From the NCBI RefSeq assembly GCF_012273895.1, contig NC_052108.1, forward strand, positions 4,340,001 to 4,404,000: DNA of 64,000 bases, given 5' to 3'. This stretch comes from Zerene cesonia. Taxonomy: Eukaryota; Arthropoda; Insecta; Lepidoptera; Pieridae. Below the pieces are notes generated by a model that worked only from the letters and a program-made list of their open reading frames with translations, did no database searches and had not been told where the DNA came from. Positions 1 to 13,290 of this stretch are shown here, piece after piece (position 1 is the stretch's first letter; each line of letters opens with the position of its first letter). Made by a program: the position numbers and the translations under genes.

Positions 1-7
1 AATAGTG

Positions 8-30
8 TTTGTGTGTGTGTGTGTGTGTGT
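8..30. repeat. (GT)n microsatellite
   Basis: An uninterrupted GT dinucleotide tract at the window edge, upstream of the first recognisable exon. Confidence 0.9.
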
Positions 31-316
31 AGTGTTTGCGAGCGTAATGCGCCAATGCATGGTTCTCTTGCAAGTAATGAAGTGAAATAGTGGGAGAAAA
101 ACGGCGATACGTATTCTATAACAAATTAGTAACAGCTCCACAGTGTATGACGAAATTTGCTATTGTTTCTTCCCTATATGGGCTGATTCGTACATTGTAC
201 AGCGGACAGGTTTTTATTAGTTTGTTTTCGGTCTTTGTGCGCAACATATACAGCTTTGTTGTGGTTAATATGTGTGCTCTTATAAATTGAAATACATTAT
301 TGTTTTTTTTTTCCAG

Positions 317-1251
317 GTATCACAACAAAAAATTAACACCTATAAACATGTTGTAGTACGGATACAATTTCCAGATAATATTATATTGCAAGGGGTTTTT
401 ACACCTACTGATACAATAAGAGACGTTAACAATTTTGTTAAGTTACATTTACAAAATCAAGATAAAGAATTTCAAATATGTAAGTAAGAATTAAACTTAA
501 TGTATTTTTTATATATAACCTATTAAATGGTTAGATAAACGGGTAAAACCGGCGTGATATAGTAGAATGCTTATGTTTTCGTACGGTGAGTGGAGGAGCC
601 GGAGACCCGTTTCCTTTTCTTCACGCTTCCCAGTCCATTCCTACTCTCTAGTCGTCAATCCTTTCCATTTTATCTGTGCATGTGGATAACATCACCACTG
701 CTCGAATCGGTGGAAGAAAACGTCGTGAGGTAACCAGCATGTCGAAAAAGCATAAGTTCGGCGACATGATAATTGCCAATCCGCACTTGGCCAGCGTGGT
801 ATTATGGCCTGTACATGTACGGGCCGATGACGATTATTTGTAAATATTGAAAATGTAAGTGCTTTTATATATTGTTTTTATTTTAGTCACTACGCCCCTA
901 AAGGAAAGTTTAGATCCAGATACAACTCTACTAGACGCTAAATACGTCCCCTGTGTACATATGCATTTTAGATGGTTAGAAGAAAACTCCGGACAACCAT
1001 ATCTTAAAGATGATATATACTTAAAACAAACTTCAAGTGATGCCGCTAGTATTTTAGCATCCAAATACAGGTAACCAATAACATTAAAGACGATTATTTA
1101 TAGATGTTGAAAAATAATTTTTACTTTAAACGAAATTGTTCTTTTGCACAGAGCACCTACAAGGCGAAAACTGGAAGATACCCCAAGTTGTTCAAACAAT
1201 AAAACTTCCACATCAAAAGAGAGTAAGTTACCAAAATGGTTTAAAAAATAG
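317..1251 (+). CDS. ASPSCR1: ASPSCR1/TUG-like UBX-domain tether, C-terminal exons
   Basis: This is the 3' part of a UBX-domain protein related to ASPSCR1/TUG, a p97/VCP-binding protein that tethers GLUT4-type storage vesicles. Three exons are visible: 317-479, 887-1070 and 1152-1251. They join in frame and end at TAG 1249-1251. The joined protein contains the UBX-fold stretches VVRIQFPDNIILQGVF and IFTTPLKESLDPDTTLLDA, which match the TUG pattern (R-x-QFPD...LQG-F, then F-T-PP-K-L-D), and it ends in PKWFKK, like the TUG tail. Splice sites are AG|GTATCA, T|GTAAGT and CAG|GTAACC. Earlier exons lie outside the window or were not found in 1-316. A likely poly(A) signal AATAAA is at 1382-1387, 131 bases past the stop. 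The family is clear; the exact paralogue is an inference. Confidence 0.85.
555..815 (+). mobile_element. Composite SINE-like repeat in the ASPSCR1 intron
   Basis: Positions 575-660 match the 'GGTGAGTGG(G)GGAGCCGGAGACCC...CCCAGTCC' body of the retroposon family also seen at 50037-50416 and 62556-62912. Positions 670-810 instead match the middle and 3' part of the tRNA-derived SINE at 36894-37210 (TGTGGATAACAT...GGAAGAAAACGT...CCGCACTTGGCCAGCGTGG). The copy is therefore chimeric or nested. Confidence 0.75.
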
Positions 1252-2417
1252 AGTCTTAACAACTTATCTGCTACACCAAAAAGTTAACAACATGTGAACA
1301 TTTATCAAATTTTGGATTACAGGAAATTTTCAAATCTAGTTATTATTTATTCAACATTTATATAGTACATGTATACTTCAAAATAAAATTCTGTATATTA
1401 TATTAATTATTTTATTGCTCACTATACTCCTACCTCATGAAAGGAAATTTTAGGTTTGATATAAATTAATAAGACGAACGTAAAAATTCTTATTAAATGT
1501 CTATTGATTTAGACAAATTACACAATTTTACCCTTTGTTGTGTCCAGTTCCTAAAAATCAAACAAAATTTTACAGCCCCTATTTAAAAGTTCATGTGGAT
1601 TAAAATTATATAAGACGATTGATATACCTGTGCAATGCAGAAAGGGTACTTCATCTACTTTATATAAATATTAATTTTTGGGAATTACATTCTTTAATAA
1701 CACAAGAAGGCAAGTATTAATTTAATTACGGACAACTCGCTCCATGTTGCGTTAGACTAGACACTAATAGCGCTACTGGGCGCGAATTGCATTAGAGGCG
1801 ACTGTCGAGATTTTTTGTTTTTAAATTTAACTAATAAGCCTTCAAGAAAATTTACAGAGTAAATACACATTTACACACAAACATAAACAAAACAATTTAT
1901 ATATATTTTACAGACTAATACACCTTTACAAGTTACAATAGCACATGAAAATAAAGTTATTTAAATTATAACTTATACATTCTAATATTAGCAACTAAGA
2001 CTAAGGATAATTAAAACAAAACAATACATAATAGTAAGTTTTGTTAGATAGACTTCGATGCGCTTCAGCCTTTGGTTTTATATGCGGAGTGATTAGTCAA
2101 CGAGTGTAGGAATAGGACAGGCGCACCATAGGTTCTTGTGTCTGATATGCACCAATTATAAATTTTACAAATCAACAAATCTAAGAACATTTGCAAAGGT
2201 TTAGACTGATATAAATATATATAATATTGAACTAAACAATCTAATAACTGAGGCAAAGATACCTTGTACAGTTGGAAGGAAGTGAGTGATCTTTATTATT
2301 TTCTTTGTTTAGATAGTTAGGATGTAATTTTAATAAAAAGAAAAAGAAAATATTTTGTACAAATAATAAAAAATGAAAACATAAATTTACGTTGGACAAC
2401 GTTTTATGTACAAAATA
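1252..2417. other. Intergenic, ASPSCR1 3' flank and probable oxt 3' flank
   Basis: AT-rich sequence between two tail-to-tail genes. It holds the ASPSCR1 poly(A) signal at 1382. I see no convincing exon on either strand. The last oxt exons could be here but were not recognised. Confidence 0.6.
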
Positions 2418-3417
2418 NNNNNNNNNNNNNNNNNNNNNNNNNNNNNNNNNNNNNNNNNNNNNNNNNNNNNNNNNNNNNNNNNNNNNNNNNNNNNNNNNNN
2501 NNNNNNNNNNNNNNNNNNNNNNNNNNNNNNNNNNNNNNNNNNNNNNNNNNNNNNNNNNNNNNNNNNNNNNNNNNNNNNNNNNNNNNNNNNNNNNNNNNNN
2601 NNNNNNNNNNNNNNNNNNNNNNNNNNNNNNNNNNNNNNNNNNNNNNNNNNNNNNNNNNNNNNNNNNNNNNNNNNNNNNNNNNNNNNNNNNNNNNNNNNNN
2701 NNNNNNNNNNNNNNNNNNNNNNNNNNNNNNNNNNNNNNNNNNNNNNNNNNNNNNNNNNNNNNNNNNNNNNNNNNNNNNNNNNNNNNNNNNNNNNNNNNNN
2801 NNNNNNNNNNNNNNNNNNNNNNNNNNNNNNNNNNNNNNNNNNNNNNNNNNNNNNNNNNNNNNNNNNNNNNNNNNNNNNNNNNNNNNNNNNNNNNNNNNNN
2901 NNNNNNNNNNNNNNNNNNNNNNNNNNNNNNNNNNNNNNNNNNNNNNNNNNNNNNNNNNNNNNNNNNNNNNNNNNNNNNNNNNNNNNNNNNNNNNNNNNNN
3001 NNNNNNNNNNNNNNNNNNNNNNNNNNNNNNNNNNNNNNNNNNNNNNNNNNNNNNNNNNNNNNNNNNNNNNNNNNNNNNNNNNNNNNNNNNNNNNNNNNNN
3101 NNNNNNNNNNNNNNNNNNNNNNNNNNNNNNNNNNNNNNNNNNNNNNNNNNNNNNNNNNNNNNNNNNNNNNNNNNNNNNNNNNNNNNNNNNNNNNNNNNNN
3201 NNNNNNNNNNNNNNNNNNNNNNNNNNNNNNNNNNNNNNNNNNNNNNNNNNNNNNNNNNNNNNNNNNNNNNNNNNNNNNNNNNNNNNNNNNNNNNNNNNNN
3301 NNNNNNNNNNNNNNNNNNNNNNNNNNNNNNNNNNNNNNNNNNNNNNNNNNNNNNNNNNNNNNNNNNNNNNNNNNNNNNNNNNNNNNNNNNNNNNNNNNNN
3401 NNNNNNNNNNNNNNNNN
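2418..3417. other. Assembly gap (1000 N)
   Basis: Exactly 1000 N, so a placeholder of unknown true length. It falls inside oxt on the minus strand and probably hides most of the xylosyltransferase catalytic domain. Confidence 0.95.
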
Positions 3418-3443
3418 AGAGAATAGAATGTAATTAAACTTAC

Positions 3444-4802
3444 TTTATCAATGTGTATATAAAAATAATGACTTGTTTTGTATAAGGAATTGATTAATCT
3501 ATATACTTGGCGCAATGCTCTTCCATTCAAGGTCAATAAAAAAATTATTCTTATTGGTTGTGATTTTTCATTTTTGACTATTGGTGTATTTGGAAAAAAC
3601 TCTGAAAAACAAAACTCCTGTTAAAAGTAAGGCATCTGAAAGTTACATAATATAACTTTTTAGTATTTTGTCCTTATAAGTTCTAGATATACTATTTATT
3701 TTTAATATGCAATAAATATTATATTAGTCAAAGTAGTGTTTCCTTATTAATGATGAATGTATATTAAAATAAATTACTATAAAAACACTTCCTAAAATTG
3801 TAGCAATTAATATAAATAGACACTCATATCTATACATGTTATTGAATAATACTATACTTACTTTCTAAACCAGTTTCATAAACATTCATTGTAAAATATC
3901 CACCACAAACAATTGATGAATTTCCAGGACATTTCATATCACATGATTTTTCAGATATTTTTGCATTTTGAGTTGGAATATTTTCACCACAAAAGCATTC
4001 AGTCCTGTAAAAAGTTGAATCAAGTTTCAACATACACTCAAAAGGCATAAATGTAATTCGTAAAAGAAGTCAAATAAAAACAATCAATAGAAATACTAAT
4101 AATTTTTATGTTTTGATCTTTAATATAAAACTTTACAACCATTTTCACTTCCATATTCGACACTTTGGGAGAATACTTTGGTGCTATGTTTAAAAAAAAG
4201 ACTCACCCATATTGAACCCCCGCATAAGGAAATCCTGCTTGTACACAAATATCCAAACAAAATTTTGGTGAATTTTGAGTTGCATAATTACCATAAAAGC
4301 TTGATAACAATCTTAACTTCTTCTCATCTAAGTAACACCCCAGATATCTACCATATTTCTTAGTGTTTGAGAGACAATAATTTGACAATTCTATAGGGTA
4401 AAAACTTCCACTTTGTATGAGACAAGTTTTATTTACAATGAGCTGCTTACAGTATTGAGTTTTAGCTCTATGAATAGCAGAAATAGCTTCACGGTTCTTT
4501 ATTTCACACACAGGAGTAAAATCCAATTCTTCTTTTCTTAATTGCAATACAACTTTATTTTGATTGTTATTTTTAATTGCCAAATCTTCATCATCATTAA
4601 TGCCTTGTGCAAGTTTTCTAGCAGAAACATCACCTAAATCACTTCTGAGACTTGATGTATATCCATTTCGTCTCAGCAAATTGTCATGTACTGATGGAAA
4701 GTAATTTAGTGATATAAGAATCTGAGCAAAGAAAATGATAAGGACAGTTATAATAAGACATTTTGCATATTTATAAAAAAACCTCCTTATGCTCAGTGCC
4801 AT
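3444..4802 (-). CDS. oxt: Peptide O-xylosyltransferase (oxt), N-terminal half
   Basis: Peptide O-xylosyltransferase adds the first xylose to proteoglycan core proteins in the Golgi, starting heparan and chondroitin sulfate chains. Visible exons, in transcript order, are 4802-4207, 4004-3862 and 3601-3444; phases 2, 1 and 0 close cleanly. The product starts MALSIRRFFYKYAKC, followed by one membrane segment (about residues 14-33), as in a type II Golgi protein. A WSC domain follows (from YLGCYLDEKK to ECFCGENIP and CGGYFTMNVYE), the arrangement of Drosophila Oxt. The third exon opens the core-2/I-branching glycosyltransferase domain: QPIRIIFLLTLNGRALRQ, then HYFYIHIDK, matching the P-x-RI-x-(F/Y)...HGRA-RQ...FYIHVDKR pattern of XYLT enzymes. 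After 3444 the gene enters the gap, so it is incomplete here. The first ATG of the open frame was taken as the start. Confidence 0.9.
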
Positions 4803-6241
4803 TTTTCGTAATAGCTATGTATATCTCGCTACTATAAAAACAAATTACTATGTATTGTAGCAAAATGATTCAAGTCATATCTTCCATAATTTGTGGTAAC
4901 ACAATTTTCAAAAAATAGTCGTCGTCGTCGTCATCAGCTCATATACAAAAAATAGTAAATCTGTGTAAATCTTATTGAAAAATGGTCATCGTTAATAATA
5001 TTTATGTAATTCCATGAAATCTTTTACGGATGAATCACAAAATATATAACAAATCCATCTTACTCTAATTAACTATCAAATAATAACTGCACTGTGAGGA
5101 GTGGATATTTATTAAATATAATTTGATTCTTTCCTTCTTCAACTCAAAATATTTAGAATATTGTTCGAATGATACTAATTATTTTTTTGCCTAAATATAA
5201 CCTATAAGTAATAATTTTCGGTATAACCGCTTTTTCATACAGTTGTTTTTAGTATGTACTAGGTACTGTAATATTATTCTTTGGGTACTGCCATTGTCAT
5301 TCGACAGATGACAGTCCAGGACTTAGACCTATCAAAATCGGTTTTTTTATGTATGATAGGGAAGCGCTTAACTACCATCTCGACTGCTCTCTTACCAGCA
5401 GTAGATGTAGTCTAGGATGGAGGGCGCTTCCCTAGAAGAACCTGTTCTGAACCCTACCTTTGAAGAACCACAGATTATACCCGTCAGGAAACACAAACTC
5501 AGGAAGCATGTTCCAGTTCCTTGCGGTTCGAATAAAGAATGTAGAGTCGAACCGCAGCAACCGCTAGTCCGGGTACATGGAACGTCCACCATAAAGCAGA
5601 CCGTTCTTTTTTATATAACCGTGTTCAATGTAACTAAAGATAGAGTTAGTTAGTTAGTTAATAAAATCTCGGTACAATTCACTTCAGCAAATAATTTCAT
5701 TTCATTTTAATGATTTAAAAGATAGAAAATTTCAATTAGACCCATGTTTCACATAACTCGTGTTTCGGGAATTGTGAAAGGTCTACGGAATAGTCAATAG
5801 AAGTAGTGCTAAATTCAAAAACTATATTAAGAATGTATTAGATCAGAGAGCCTACCAAGCATTAATGACAATCTATGAAATGTTGTCGCTTAAGAACCAC
5901 AGGTCAGGAACCGGTGGTAAATGTTAATATGACGATTCAAAAGTGCTTCTATAAGAAGTTTAGTTGAATGAATAAATGTTGGAGTTTGAGTTTGAAGATA
6001 TGTTAGTTCACAACTACCATAAACTTGGAGGTATACAAATTCCCGACTATCCAATGTTTCAAGTGGTTTGGTCACGTTTGTTAATAGTGCCCTTCTAAAG
6101 AACGATGCTATACATGTACACAAATGCTCAGACGGCAGTTGTCATATAGTGATGGAAAGAAAGTACATCCTACTGTCATGTACTCAAAGGAGAAATGGAG
6201 ACGTCTGTATATTCTAGTAGTGACTTTGCCGCCGATAAAAA
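4803..6241. other. Intergenic, upstream of oxt
   Basis: AT-rich flank with a (GTC)5 tract at 4918-4932 that runs into SINE-tail-like CATCAGCTCATATA. Positions 5417-5653 have an open but unrecognised 78-codon frame. Positions 5876-5925 carry a short repeat-like motif (TTAAGAACCACAGG) echoed at 13162-13182. Confidence 0.5.
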
Positions 6242-6682
6242 TTGCCCAAAACAAAGTACACAAAGGCTACAAAATTGTTAGTGGCACTTGAAGGTATTTC
6301 ATCTGAGAAACCTCCAAACCGATCTCGATTAGGCAGAAAACATTTGCAGAAATCAAGATATCCTCCCCTCCATCTTCCATTATTCCCCCAAAAATCCCTG
6401 AATCGCATCCCCAGATATCTTCGGTCTCGTTTAAAGACTGTAGTAAGACTCGTCCGGCCTCTGCGAATGTTTATAACATTTTTTTTTATGCTGAGCTTGC
6501 TTGTAATTTTTAACGTCTGTTTTGATTGGATTAAAAAATATTGGCAACATTATTTACGCTCTGACAGCTACGAGCCTTCATTCGTATTTTTTTTAATATA
6601 TAATCTGTGGTATATATTTATACAGTATCATCTGTGGAAAGCAGCAGTGAGTTGTGACAGTAATTATTTTAAAAATTATTAA
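6242..6682 (+). CDS. Unrecognised open frame, possible small membrane protein
   Basis: A 146-codon frame whose first half is basic and proline-rich (about residues 20-70). It then has a strongly hydrophobic segment (MFITFFFMLSLLVIFNVCF, about residues 76-94) and a second hydrophobic stretch. I recognise no family. The first 230 bases are less AT-rich than their surroundings, but the second half is typical AT-rich sequence that may be open by chance. A different frame starts at ATG 6195 (METSVYSSSDF) and stops at 6279. The locus could be a decayed transposon or a chance frame. Confidence 0.22.
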   Translation: MPKTKYTKATKLLVALEGISSEKPPNRSRLGRKHLQKSRYPPLHLPLFPQKSLNRIPRYLRSRLKTVVRLVRPLRMFITFFFMLSLLVIFNVCFDWIKKYWQHYLRSDSYEPSFVFFLIYNLWYIFIQYHLWKAAVSCDSNYFKNY

Positions 6683-6928
6683 TAAATTAATTTACCATTT
6701 GGCATTTTAATCACTGTTCCATAACTATTTAGTTAATTCTTAATTAGTCTGCGCACTATTCCATGGTGCATGTGGGTGATGTAGAAGCTAACACTGAATT
6801 ACTCAATTCCTTAAAATTCAATTAATGTGATTTTGGTCTTGGTTATCATAATATTCACGCAGTCACAAGTACATGTATCAGAAAAGTTTTAATTTTTGTA
6901 TATAAAAATAAAAGTTTATTCGTTTATA

Positions 6929-8734
<1,806 letters not shown>

Positions 8735-9003
8735 ATATAAAAACAACATCAAATACCTCTTACATTTATAAACCTCCACCATGCACTGTTTCATTTTTAC
8801 ATTAAAATGTACTTCTTAATAGTAAAACGATTATTTTTTAAATGTTTCTTACACATTGATAATTTAAAATAAAAATATTAAATATCATATGTAAATGGAA
8901 ACATGGACACAATTACATTATTGAATGTAGATCTAAGCCAGACAATAAAAAAAAAACCTCGTCAAATATAATTGAGCTTATTTTCTATAATTCTTTTTTT
9001 TTA
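8735..9003. other. ecd 3' flank
   Basis: AT-rich 3' untranslated and intergenic sequence with the ecd poly(A) signal at 8868-8873. Nothing else recognised. Confidence 0.6.
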
Positions 9004-9305
9004 ATGTCGTTGTCGCCTGATGGTAAGCTCTACCACCATCCATGAACATTAGCAGAGGCATAAGGTCGATTGCAGATCTTACGCCTCTACATATATATTG
9101 CCGCCTTCAAATTAGAAAGGGAATAAGAAATGATTCATGAGAGGAATACAGAATTGGACTTGGAAGGGAAAGGAAAAGGGCCTCCAGCTCCCCCACTCAC
9201 CGAACGACACACAGCAGTATGCTGTTTCACGCCGGTCTATTAGTTGTGGTACTTGCTGATACGGGCTGGCCCAATTCATGCCGAAGGGTGCTCGAATACC
9301 ACATA
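9004..9305 (-). mobile_element. Retroposon family 'B' copy (reverse orientation)
   Basis: Read in reverse this has the same order as 50037-50416: a head GGGTATTCGAGCACCC...GAATTGGGCCAGC, a body GGTGAGTGGGGGAGC, and a tail GCTTACCATCAGGCG. The tail resembles the 3' end of lepidopteran LINE-mobilised SINEs. An open frame in it is a repeat artefact. Confidence 0.8.
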
Positions 9306-9611
9306 CAAAATAATATTTTAGTTTCAATATAAATAAATTTTGAAATATTGCGTAAAATAATTCTAACTAATGAAAAAAAAAACAAATATATACAAAGTTT
9401 AAACTAATTATTGTGGACTATTTCTGCTATTAGTAATAGCAGAAATGTTACAAATATTTTTTTGTTCATATAAAATTTAAAAACTTTAAATATATTTATT
9501 TGCTGTTGTTACCACGTAAAAATATGAAAAAACATGTCTTAAAAGTTTAAAATGTAGACTATAAAACGAACCAAATTAGTTTTTATTATTAAGTACCTAT
9601 CTATCATCTCT

Positions 9612-9830
9612 TTGACCGCCTCCTTGGTACAGTGGTTAACGCGTGAGCGTAGAACCGAGGGGTCCTGGGTTCAATTCCCGGTGGGGACGCACAAAAAAAA
9701 ATGTCTCGGTCTGGCAGGACACAGAAGGCTGATCACCTACTTGTCCGTAAAGAAAATCGATCAGTGAAACAGATGTACAGCATCTGCCCCATACCCCACT
9801 AGGGGACACGGGACTTCACTTATATCTATC
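9612..9830 (+). mobile_element. tRNA-derived SINE
   Basis: The 5' 75 bases look like a tRNA: an A-box-like TGGTACAGTGG, a B-box GGTTCAATTCC, and the tRNA-like arm CCCGGTGGGGAC. A non-tRNA body (GGACACAGAAGG, GATGTACAGCATC, CCCCACTAGG) follows. A second, more diverged copy is at 28703-28895. The body shows this is a SINE and not a functional tRNA gene. Confidence 0.8.
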
Positions 9831-10238
9831 ATCTCAAACACTGATACTTCAATATTCATGTTTGTATTAAGTCTATGTTTCGCTTTATGAAGATGTTTCC
9901 ATTTTTATGGATTAATTATAAAAAAAAATAATAGAACGAAATAAGCGCGTGAAAGATACAATAAAATATCTTAAGAAATGAAAAAGTGATGTGAATGGGT
10001 ATAATTACGACACATATATATAATCATCCATTCCCATAATCTAAGACATAAGTTATCCGAGTTATTTATTAACTGATTTTAACAATTTTTCAGTTATTGA
10101 TTAGTTTTGATCTTGTGTTTTACATACTAATTCAACTTCACATAATATTAACAACATCATAAAATTTTCCTTGTCTATAACAGGTTATATAGAATCTATA
10201 TAAGCAGATATATTATTATTGTTACTTAGGTTTATTTA

Positions 10239-12134
10239 TTAAAGTCTTGCATGTGTCCCGCCTGCTACTACAAGAGTTTCACCAGTCATATATGTGGCAT
10301 CATCTGAGACTAAGTATGCAACGGCGCCAGCGATTTCATGAGTCTTTCCAAATCTATTCATTGGAACAATAGAAAGAGATTTTTCTTTTCCCACATCTGT
10401 CGAAGTTATCTAAAAATAAATAAGTGTCTTAGTCATTCCAGTGAACTCTGTAATATAGTTACCTTTTTGGTTTTCTTACTATTATGAATATAAAATTTGA
10501 ACGAAATTTATTTTAACACACTAGCTACATACTACAGACCACCCCAGCTTCGCCCATGGTGCATATAATATTGCACTCAAAAATAATGTTTACATCATAT
10601 AAACAAACATCAGTTTATATAGCAGTAACTAATATATATTTGCAGATGAATGATACACATATTTATGTTTATTGGTATGATTTCTTGTTTTCTACTTACT
10701 GCAGATGCAAATTTTGTAGCTACAATTCCAGGTGCAACACAATTTACACGAATATTTTCTGATGCCACCTCATTAGCAATTGCTTTTGTTAGACCCAAAA
10801 GTGCTGTTTTACTAACACTATAAGGACCTAAGGGCTGAAAGTATATAAAATGTATTTCATTTCAATTCTATCCTAGTCACTCTTTAAAAGTTCAAAATTA
10901 AATATATTATATAGTTCTATAGCATAAAAACTGATTAAAACAAATAATAATACCTCAATGGGTTGAAAACCAGCTATAGAAGATATAAACACTATGCTGC
11001 CTCCACCCCTTTTAATCAATTCTGGATAAACTTCCTTTGCCAATAACCAGGAACATTTAACATTTATTTCAAATATTTTATCCCAAACTTTCTCATCAGT
11101 CTGAAAAAAAAAACAAATAATAGGTAAGTCACCACAACACGCAAATTATGTTAAAGAAACCACCATAGGCGTTGCTTTGAGATACTTGAATCTTACCTCT
11201 AAGGTTGGAGAAACGGCAGGGTTTACAGCTGCATTTGATACCAGTATATCAATACCACCAAATTTTCTTTTAGCCTACAACAGACATAATTCATATAGTA
11301 TGGTATGATAAAAAAACATGATAATACTTACAGTAAGACACAACTAATATATTATTTTGTAATAAAATTATTATGTATTTAAATAGAAAATTATTCAATA
11401 TTGTTACCACATCAAATAATTTTCTTCTCTGTTCTTCATTTCCCACATGACAAACAACTCCTTCTACTTGAATACCATCCTTTCTTAAATTTTCCGTGGC
11501 TTTGTTCACATTTTCTTCTTTCCTACTGCTTATAACAACTGAAGCTCCTTCATTTCCAAGACGTTGTGCAATGGCATACCCAATCCTACAATATATTCTC
11601 TTAGTGTTAGTGTTAATGTTAGTGAATTTCCTATGTATACAAAAAAAAAATTGAGTGTCCATTTGTAAGTTATATTGAAATTACCACTTTTTTTTCAGTT
11701 TTTGTCCGTTGGTCTGTATACTTGTTTGTTCTGGCTTATCTCTAGAATGGCGGAATCAATTTTGTTTGGACTTTGATTGGACCACTGGAATATAGCTGTT
11801 ATAAAGAGGAGCAATTTAGGCTTTTAATCACGATATTCTCATAGGATCATTAGAATTGAAGTAAAACTAATTAACAGAAAATTAACGTGGGCGAAATCCT
11901 CACGCAGAATAGACACGGTGTGACGCAAAATTTTGATCACGAATCTGGTCAACTGACCTATCTGAATTCTGAAGTTTAGTGGTTGATAAATTGTTGTGTT
12001 GCTTACCCCTCAGTCGATGCTGTAACAATAGCCACTTTTCCCTTTAACCTAGAACTATGGAAATATTTTGTGCTTGTTCCATTTGCAATTACTATTTGTG
12101 GCATTTTGTTTAAAAGTTTATGAGAACCGAACAT
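10239..12134 (-). CDS. DHRS4: Dehydrogenase/reductase SDR family member 4 (DHRS4-like)
   Basis: A classical short-chain dehydrogenase/reductase closest in layout to DHRS4, an NADPH-dependent peroxisomal carbonyl/retinal reductase. Six exons in transcript order, 12134-12007, 11585-11408, 11274-11197, 11100-10954, 10834-10700 and 10409-10239, join to 278 aa, the usual DHRS4 length. Seen in the sequence: the cofactor loop [20 protein letters not shown], the NAA motif (SNAAVNP), the active-site Asn in INVKCSW, Ser in SSIAG and YSVSK for the Tyr/Lys pair, and the PGIVATKF segment. The last three residues, ARL, fit a type 1 peroxisomal targeting signal (human DHRS4 ends SRL). A second Met (MPQIV) 12 codons in could also be the start. 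Its 3' end converges on ecd; AATAAA overlaps the stop region. Confidence 0.92.
10518..10560 (-). mobile_element. Helitron-like 3' terminal fragment
   Basis: CTAGCTACAT...CCCAGCTTCGCCC in a DHRS4 intron looks like the reverse complement of a Helitron-like 3' end. Only the terminus remains. Confidence 0.4.
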
Positions 12135-12552
12135 AATGTTGGCACTTTTTGCTTATATTTATTATTTAATAATAAAATTAGTTTTGAAAATAAAAATGTA
12201 TTGAAAGTTTTGTCAATTTATTTCTACACTTATCTCAATTCTCGGTATCAAAGTTCAATACTTTAAATCATAATTGTTAATTGTTATCATTATACGTAGC
12301 ACCGGAAGAGTAGTATACGGGTAAATACTAAATATGTCAAAGTACTCTGTGACTGGTAAACACTAAACACAAATAGTAGTATCACTAGTATAATTGTATG
12401 GTTAAACACCTACTATATAATATTATATCTGTGCTGTTAAATGTGCCCGTTCGTAATATTTTTAGGATTCGAACCTTCTTTCACAGATTAAGTAATATAC
12501 TACGTACTAAGGGTTCTATGTAGTATTTAATTGCAAATTCAAAGCAAATTAA
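12135..12552. other. DHRS4 upstream region
   Basis: AT-rich 5' flank of DHRS4. No exon or clear promoter motif recognised. Confidence 0.5.
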
Positions 12553-12731
12553 TCTAATATATAAAATTCTCGTGTCACAGTTTTCGTTGCCATACTCCTC
12601 CGAAACGGCTTGACCGATTTTTATGAAATTTTTTGTGCTTATCCGGTATCTATGAGAATCGACCAACATTTATTTTTCATCCCCCTCAATGATCAGAGTA
12701 AGGCAAAACAGCGTTTGCCGGGTGCAGCTAG
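12553..12731 (+). mobile_element. Non-autonomous Helitron-like element (type TCTAATATAT)
   Basis: It begins TCTAATATATAAAATTC after an A and ends GTGCAGCTAG before a T, the A^T insertion typical of Helitrons. A near-identical copy is at 35244-35422. There are no terminal inverted repeats and no coding capacity. Confidence 0.85.
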
Positions 12732-12744
12732 TAGGCTTATAAAA

Positions 12745-12950
12745 CACTAAACGCTCGTCCCGGATCGGCTCGGATATCAAGATTTCTGTTGCATCCCATT
12801 TAATCAGGATAAAAAGTATCCTATCACTCAACTCAGGTCATGCCCTATCTGTATAACAAATTTCATAAAAATCCATTCAGTACATGCAGTGTGATTGACG
12901 GACAAACATCCAAACAAACAAACTTACATTTATAATATTACTGTGATAGT
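12745..12950 (-). mobile_element. Helitron-like element, reverse copy
   Basis: It begins ACGCTCGTCCCGG and ends TTTATAATATTA, matching 43120-43322 in the same orientation (shared GCTCGTCCCGG, CATCCAAACAAACAA). It abuts the previous element almost directly. Confidence 0.75.
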
Positions 12951-13290
12951 GTAATAATAAAACCTAATGTTTTTAATCAATATCTTGCTATTTTATTAAC
13001 TTTATTATTGTTACATGCTGTTCATAGTTTCCGTATCCATATAACATATTGACATTGTTTGATAGGCTTGATTAACTGTTACGCCACGGTGATACACCAA
13101 AATACACCATCATGAGTGTGGAGTGCAGTGCAGTGATGCCAACGTGTTGTTTTTGTATGGAATGTTGTCTCTTTAAGAACCACAAGATAGTTATCTGTCA
13201 AGATTATTTTTAAATGCAAAATTTTCTATACATATACATACGCTGCTCTAAAATGCTATCCTACTAGTCCTACCCTACTTAACCTACTAT

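Noticed and set aside
90..487. Two overlapping short frames at the window start (MGEKRRYV..., MCSYKLK...) as coding exons
   Set aside because: The first shows no recognisable protein. The second runs across the ASPSCR1 intron-exon border at 316/317; only its part from 317 is coding.
2065..2256. Minus-strand 63-codon frame as the last oxt exon
   Set aside because: No similarity to the xylosyltransferase C-terminus that I can recognise and no clear acceptor. It may be 3' untranslated sequence.
5417..5653. 78-codon frame [13 protein letters not shown] as a gag-like or cellular gene
   Set aside because: No recognisable family, no neighbouring retroelement genes or terminal repeats, and no splice context.
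9612..9690. Functional tRNA gene
   Set aside because: A SINE body follows, there is a diverged second copy, and no clean cloverleaf with a convincing anticodon arm could be drawn.
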